The translations under genes and the position numbers were made by a program. This document shows positions 59,671 to 64,000 of a stretch of 64,000 nucleotides of DNA, piece after piece. Origin of the DNA: Sulfuricurvum sp. (lineage in GTDB: Bacteria; Campylobacterota; Campylobacteria; Campylobacterales; Sulfurimonadaceae); NCBI GenBank assembly GCA_030692765.1, contig JAUYUB010000006.1:186001-250000 (forward strand). The letters are read 5' to 3'. The notes beneath the pieces were generated by a model. The model did no database searches. It was not told the DNA's origin and saw nothing but the letters and a program-made list of their open reading frames with translations. The first letter of the stretch is position 1. Every line of letters begins with the position of its first letter.

Positions 59671-60929
59671 GCAATATTCGCATAGAACATAAAATTATTA
59701 TCAGTATTGTTCTCTTCACGCTGTTGCTGGTTGGCTTACAGCGATATGAAGTATCTCAAGACATTGCACAACAATTTATTGCATCAAAAAAAGATAAAAA
59801 TACCTTATTACTCAACACGATTGCCCCAATCTTAGGAGTTAACTATTCCCTTGGCCTCGACGATGCCAACAAGGAGTACCTAGACCAGATCGTAAACCAA
59901 AACAGCGATATGGAGGGGCTAACCATTACTTCGGCTAACGGTAAAATCCTCTACCATTATTATAAAAAACAAGATAAAGAGACCGAAAAAGACTTTTCTG
60001 AAATCGATTCCTCATTCAAATCGGTTACCGATCCCATCACAGGTGAAATACTGGCAACAGCAGAAGCCCATTTTGATGATCACGAATACCAAACGATGTT
60101 AGAAAACAACCAAACCACCACATTCAAACTTTTCGGGATTACTTTTGTTTTACTTGCCTTGTTTGTCATTTTACTCAAACGAGAATTCCGATCTTTAAAA
60201 GAACTCACCCTCAATGTCTTGCAATACGATCCAAAAATCAACAATTTCACCCTCGTCAAATCCACCCGAAGCGATGAAGTAGGGATTATTCACAATGCCA
60301 TCATCGCTATGGTCGAAAAAATACAGTCCTATGCAGAAACACTGGATAGAACGAACCACATACTGGAGCTGCGAGTCCAAGAGAGAACCAAGGAGCTCGC
60401 AGAGGCAAATCAAAAACTCAGAGAGGAGACCCTCACTGATCCACTTACAGGGTTATCCAACCGAAGAGCATTTGAAAGCCATTTCAAAGACATCAGCCAA
60501 CTCGCACAGCGCAATGGTGTTGAAGTGTCGGTTATTATGTGTGACATTGATCACTTTAAAAGTATCAACGATACCTTCGGGCACGCTGCAGGAGATGATA
60601 TCCTGCGCGAGCTAGGCGGCATTATGAAAAACGCGATCAAACGAAGCAGCGATTTTATTGCACGCTATGGAGGGGAAGAGTTTGTCCTTGTCTTGTACGA
60701 TACCGATATGAACGATGCAACACAGGTGTGCATGAGAATCCAAGAAAATATCAAAAGCCTCGATGGTTTTGAATCCCAATGGGGCAAAATTGGCGTGATC
60801 ACGATGAGCTTTGGGATCGCCAGCATTGTACCTAGCGCAGAGTCTAACTACGAAAACCTAATAATCTCTGCTGATTTGGCCTTGTACAGAGCAAAATATG
60901 AGGGTAGAAATCGGATTGTTTCGGCATAA
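59667..60929 (+). CDS. YfiN-like membrane diguanylate cyclase
   Basis: The 420-residue product has TM1 (about 9-26), a periplasmic domain of about 120 residues (MEGLTITSANGKILYHY), TM2 (FKLFGITFVLLALFVILL), a HAMP-like linker with coiled coil, and a GGDEF domain. The active site is ARYGGEEFVLV near residue 333, with an RSSD I-site before it. This is the YfiN/TpbB layout. Its ATG overlaps the YfiR-like stop by four bases, so regulator and cyclase are translated together. A cyclase pseudogene follows after 28 bases. Confidence 0.92.
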   Translation: MSNIRIEHKIIISIVLFTLLLVGLQRYEVSQDIAQQFIASKKDKNTLLLNTIAPILGVNYSLGLDDANKEYLDQIVNQNSDMEGLTITSANGKILYHYYKKQDKETEKDFSEIDSSFKSVTDPITGEILATAEAHFDDHEYQTMLENNQTTTFKLFGITFVLLALFVILLKREFRSLKELTLNVLQYDPKINNFTLVKSTRSDEVGIIHNAIIAMVEKIQSYAETLDRTNHILELRVQERTKELAEANQKLREETLTDPLTGLSNRRAFESHFKDISQLAQRNGVEVSVIMCDIDHFKSINDTFGHAAGDDILRELGGIMKNAIKRSSDFIARYGGEEFVLVLYDTDMNDATQVCMRIQENIKSLDGFESQWGKIGVITMSFGIASIVPSAESNYENLIISADLALYRAKYEGRNRIVSA

Positions 60930-60957
60930 TATTACAACTTTCAACTAGGATGCATCC

Positions 60958-61436
60958 ATGCGACCTGAAGATATTACGTCCAGTTTAACAAAACATTATT
61001 TCATTGCTGTTTCCATTTTGGCACTGCTATCCACACTGACTTATTTTTCTCTCTACATGGGGATTAAAACCAGTGAAACAACCGCCCATATAGTCAATCT
61101 ATCCGGTCAACAAAGAATGCTCTCCCAACGTATAGCCTCTTTCGCACAGCAATATTATCTTAGAATGTATACCGCTCAGGCGGCGAAGAGTTTGTTGTCA
61201 TATTTAACCGTATCACAGAAGAAGAAGCCACCAATAGAACCAATAAAATACGCCTAACCATCCAAGAACATCTTTTTGTTTTCAATTCTCTTGAAATACG
61301 CATCACTATAAGCGGTGGGTTCTATCATCCTGATATTATCCCACTAGATAGTGTACAGGAAATTTTAAAATCTGCAGACGTCGCGTTGTATGAAGCAAAA
61401 CATCTTGGGCGCAACCAAATTCGCCAATTTAAGTAG
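60958..61436 (+). pseudogene. Decayed PilJ-sensor diguanylate cyclase (internal deletion)
   Basis: The first 60 or so codons from ATG 60958 encode a membrane helix and the PilJ-type motif (NLSGQQRMLSQRIASFAQQYY), as in the cyclase at 14740. After that point the next codons, in the +2 frame, encode the end of a GGDEF domain: YRSGGEEFVVIFNRI, then ALYEAKHLGRNQI, ending at TAG 61436. Compared with the intact gene, roughly 250 codons are missing and the frame is shifted, so the translated product ends at 61257 with a nonsense tail. It is best read as a recent deletion, placed right after the YfiN-like gene. A ribosome-site-like AGGA remains before the start. Confidence 0.88.
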
Positions 61437-61492
61437 TAAGTACAAAAAACTTAAAGTAGGCGGTATACTGTCAAAAAAACTTGAGAGAAATT

Positions 61493-62179
61493 GTGAAATC
61501 CATCGTCGAAACAAGGGCAACCTGCTATCACTGTTACCGCCCTATGAATCAGTGCATGTGTAGCGCTATCAAAGCGATACCTACCCAAACAAAATTTATC
61601 ATTTTGATGCATCCAAAAGAGTTTAAAAAAACTAAAAATGGGACCGGAAGGCTCACCCATCTCTCATTACCCAATTCGCAGCTTTATATTGATGTTGATT
61701 TTACCCAGAATAAAGCGATCAACGCTCTCATAGACGATCCAAAAAACCTATGTTATGTTCTCTATCCTGGAAAAGAGAGTATTCATCTCAACACCCAAAA
61801 AATAGAACTTGAAAATCGTCAACTCGTGATTTTCATCATCGACTCCACATGGCCGTGTTCGGTGAAAATACTTCGCTTGAGTCATAACCTGCAGCGCTTG
61901 CCTAAACTCAGTTTCACCCATTCCAAAATATCGCAGTTTCAAATCAAAGAACAGCCAAAAGAGTTTTGCCTCTCTACGATGGAATCAACCTTGAGTATTT
62001 TAGAACTGCTCACCTATCATGGGATCGAGATAATCGAGGAAACGGCTTTAGCCTCATTCTTGGACCCTTTTTTATCGATGGTTGACTATCAAATTCAATG
62101 TATTTCAAAAAGTAATATTCCGCAAAAAAATACAAAAAGATTTAGGGTTAGGGAAAAACAAAAGATTTTAGCGGTATAA
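61493..62179 (+). CDS. DTW-domain tRNA-uridine aminocarboxypropyltransferase
   Basis: The product is about 228 residues. Near the start a cysteine cluster (CYHCYRPMNQCMC) would bind zinc. The family motif DxTW appears as FIIDSTWPCS near residue 115, and MHPKEFKKTKNGTGRL near 40 is the other hallmark. Enzymes of this family (TapT/YfiP in E. coli) add an acp group to a tRNA uridine using SAM. GTG 61493 is used because GAGAG lies five bases upstream; a TTG at 61481 has no such site. It is not clearly part of an operon. Confidence 0.86.
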   Translation: MKSIVETRATCYHCYRPMNQCMCSAIKAIPTQTKFIILMHPKEFKKTKNGTGRLTHLSLPNSQLYIDVDFTQNKAINALIDDPKNLCYVLYPGKESIHLNTQKIELENRQLVIFIIDSTWPCSVKILRLSHNLQRLPKLSFTHSKISQFQIKEQPKEFCLSTMESTLSILELLTYHGIEIIEETALASFLDPFLSMVDYQIQCISKSNIPQKNTKRFRVREKQKILAV

Positions 62180-62214
62180 TATTTTCAGATACAGTTAACT
62201 ACGGGGTTGGCACA

Positions 62215-63159
62215 ATGAATAAAGATGATTTTGACACCAAAAGCTGGGAACTTTCCACCCAGGCTTTGAGTAATATACGCACCAAAAAACTTTCCCCCTT
62301 ACCCAACAATTATCAAGCAGAATTTTACGAGTTACTTGAGAATCAAATGTCTGCTGAACTCACCGGCGAGATGTATACACAAGAATCCGTCTCCAATCAT
62401 GTCAACAAATATCTAGAAATTGCCCAAATAGCTCTCCAAGCATTCATCCAAAGCCATCAGGACATCAGCCAGGTGATGCAGGAACATTCCCAGCGCATAA
62501 GCCCATCCCATGCCTACACCGATGATTATCTCAGCAAAAACTGTACTAATATTGTTGAGAATTTGGCCCAGCTGGATACAGATATGTCCCACGCACTGAT
62601 TAAAGCGCACGATCAGATCAAACACTTGACGCAAAGCATCGAACTCCTGAATGAAGAGAATCGTATCGATCCACTCACAAAGTTTTACAATCGTAAAGAG
62701 CTTTTCAGGGATTTAGTCTCTATTGGAGATAATCTACAAAATGAGGGTGTGCCAGAGTGCTATTTGCTCATGATTGACATGGATGATTTCAAAGCCATCA
62801 ACGACACCTATTCACATCTAGCCGGAGATAAAACGCTCGTCTTTGTCGCACGGACAATCGCTTCTTTGATTCGAAGCAGTGATAAGGCCTACCGTTTTGG
62901 AGGTGATGAGTTCATTATTGTTCTCAATCGCTCAACTTTGGATGTCGCTCAAACCATCGCCGAAAAAATCCGTGCACATATTGAGAAAGCACGACTCTTT
63001 TACGAAAACAATGAGATGCGTATTACAGTAAGTATCGGTGTGTCAAAACTCAGAGGAAAAGAAGTCGAAACTTCTTTACTAAGCGCGGATAGAGCCCTTT
63101 ATGAAGCTAAAAATAAAAATAAAAACCAAGTGTTTATCATCTCTTCCGAAGAAGGATGA
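62215..63159 (+). CDS. Soluble diguanylate cyclase
   Basis: The 314-residue product has no membrane segment. The N-terminal 145 residues are helical and not recognised (SWELSTQALSNIRTKKLSPL), ending in a coiled coil. The GGDEF domain begins at DPLTKFYNRKELF, with active site FGGDEFIIV near residue 228 and an RSSD I-site five residues before. It should be an active, product-inhibited c-di-GMP synthase. What the N-terminal region senses is unknown. It converges on the glycine-zipper gene with only six bases between. Confidence 0.9.
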   Translation: MNKDDFDTKSWELSTQALSNIRTKKLSPLPNNYQAEFYELLENQMSAELTGEMYTQESVSNHVNKYLEIAQIALQAFIQSHQDISQVMQEHSQRISPSHAYTDDYLSKNCTNIVENLAQLDTDMSHALIKAHDQIKHLTQSIELLNEENRIDPLTKFYNRKELFRDLVSIGDNLQNEGVPECYLLMIDMDDFKAINDTYSHLAGDKTLVFVARTIASLIRSSDKAYRFGGDEFIIVLNRSTLDVAQTIAEKIRAHIEKARLFYENNEMRITVSIGVSKLRGKEVETSLLSADRALYEAKNKNKNQVFIISSEEG

Positions 63160-63165
63160 TCTTCT

Positions 63166-63507
63166 TTAGTCGCGATCGTGACCTTTGTGCTGTTTCTTGT
63201 AATGTCCCTTGTGCTTGCCATGGTCATGATGATCTCTGTCATCGTCCACATAAATCACTTTTTGCGCAACAGCTGTATTTGTTGTACGCGTTTGAGTTGA
63301 TGTTTTACTACTTCCCGCAGCAGCACCCAACGCACCACCGGCACCGCCGCCGATAATCGCACCCTCTTTACCACCGATAGCTGAACCCACAGCTGAACCG
63401 ACGCCCGCACCCACCATACTGCCCAATACTGCATTGCCATCAACATTCGCAGCATTTACCGATACGGTCATTGCCAAAGAAACCATTGCTAATACTATTG
63501 ACTTCAT
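63166..63507 (-). CDS. Glycine-zipper envelope protein with His/Asp-rich tail
   Basis: The 113-residue product has a signal peptide (about 1-20), then a glycine-zipper region (LGSMVGAGVGSAVGSAIGG, and following Gly/Ala repeats) that would insert into or span a membrane. The C-terminal third is very rich in His, Asp and Lys (DDDRDHHDHGKHKGHYKKQ), which could bind metal ions. Proteins of this type are usually outer-membrane associated. No specific function can be given. Confidence 0.8.
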   Translation of the reverse strand: MKSIVLAMVSLAMTVSVNAANVDGNAVLGSMVGAGVGSAVGSAIGGKEGAIIGGGAGGALGAAAGSSKTSTQTRTTNTAVAQKVIYVDDDRDHHDHGKHKGHYKKQHKGHDRD

Positions 63508-63660
63508 GTTACTCCTTTAAATAATACCACTATTATAACTCAGATAGGAAAAACTGACTAAAAAACCTCATGTGATTAAAATATAACCAATAGACTGAGT
63601 ATAAAGCACTGCATGATACTGTACACTTTTGAGATAAAAAAATCTTAATTAGGAGAAAGT

Positions 63661-64000
63661 ATGAAATTCGCCGATTTAAAAAAAGAGGGACACTGGCCAA
63701 CGCTGTTTTCTGCCTTCTTATATTTTGACTTTAGTTTTATGATGTGGACGATGTTGGGACCACTGGCTACCGAAATTGGAGAGAGCCTCTCCTCTCGCGG
63801 GTTTACGATGAGTGATGATCAGCAAGCAACCCTGCTTGCCATCCCTGTTTTAGCGGGAGCAATTTTGCGTCTCGTACTGGGGATTTTTGTTGATAAAATT
63901 GGACCTAAAAAAACAGCTATTGCAGCACAGATCATTGTTATCGCAACACTGTTTTTAGCTTATATGAGCGCCAATACTATCACGTATGATCAGTTGCTGC
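63661..64000 (+). CDS. NarK-type nitrate/nitrite transporter, 5' part
   Basis: The gene starts at ATG 63661 with TTAGGAGA before it and runs off the window, so only 113 residues are visible. They match the start of the NarK branch of the MFS: FSAFLYFDFSFMMWTMLGPL (TM1), then LAIPVLAGAILRLVLGIFVD (TM2) and the MFS loop DKIGPKKTA. The likely role is nitrate uptake or nitrate/nitrite exchange, which would fit denitrifying or nitrate-respiring relatives. Confidence 0.85.
   Translation, partial: MKFADLKKEGHWPTLFSAFLYFDFSFMMWTMLGPLATEIGESLSSRGFTMSDDQQATLLAIPVLAGAILRLVLGIFVDKIGPKKTAIAAQIIVIATLFLAYMSANTITYDQLL

Overview
The window is a stretch of chromosome from a member of the Campylobacterota (Epsilonproteobacteria), most like a free-living Sulfuricurvum/Sulfurimonas-type organism. 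The evidence is the gene order. The blocks serA–(small membrane protein)–rpsA–ispH–aroA–pheT–pheS–HIT, hemC–ubiD with fxsA, proS, hemA and a polyprenyl synthase, and rsmH / PpiD-like–ftsA–ftsZ match, from memory, arrangements in Campylobacter jejuni. A MutS carrying a C-terminal HNH nuclease, a NarK-type transporter, several TonB receptors and an unusually large set of c-di-GMP genes point to an environmental rather than host-restricted member. The DNA is moderately AT-rich, coding density is very high, and many neighbouring genes overlap by 1-4 bases. No rRNA, tRNA, CRISPR array, insertion sequence or prophage was recognised.

Layout. 1-674: a sensor or binding protein cut by the left edge, then efp with its terminator. 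1541-6918: a tripartite RND efflux operon (TolC-like, short membrane fusion protein, and a pump encoded as two overlapping half-genes). 7052-16008: a signalling region with two tandem FapA/DUF342 proteins, a soluble protein with Cache-like regions and a C-terminal CheW-like domain, an EAL phosphodiesterase and a GGDEF cyclase. 16126-28438: a leftward housekeeping block (mutS-HNH, serA, rpsA, ispH, aroA, pheT, pheS). 28529-31347: HIT protein, globin-coupled diguanylate cyclase and a soluble PAS chemoreceptor. 31360-44629: leftward metabolism and division genes (osmC-like, argH, a cytochrome, ubiD, hemC, a thiol-disulfide protein, fxsA, proS, hemA, polyprenyl synthase, an ftsL-like gene, rsmH, bioA). 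44771-48975: PpiD-like, ftsA, ftsZ and a J-domain protein. 49073-52359: ABC ATPase, membrane protein, prmC and an M48 protease. 52417-61436: three TonB receptors, a YfiR-like periplasmic protein with a membrane diguanylate cyclase, and a decayed cyclase gene. 61493-64000: a DTW-domain tRNA modification enzyme, a further cyclase, a glycine-zipper protein and the start of a nitrate/nitrite transporter.

Taken together, the window holds four intact GGDEF proteins, one EAL protein, one GGDEF pseudogene and one YfiR-like regulator, linked to chemotaxis-type parts (a CheW-like fusion and a soluble receptor) and to TonB receptors. The most interesting parts are the CheW-like/Cache–EAL–GGDEF operon, the TonB receptor–YfiR–cyclase unit, the split RND pump, the MutS-HNH protein, and the FapA pair with a near-identical central segment. 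All functions are read from sequence motifs and family knowledge; no database search was run.
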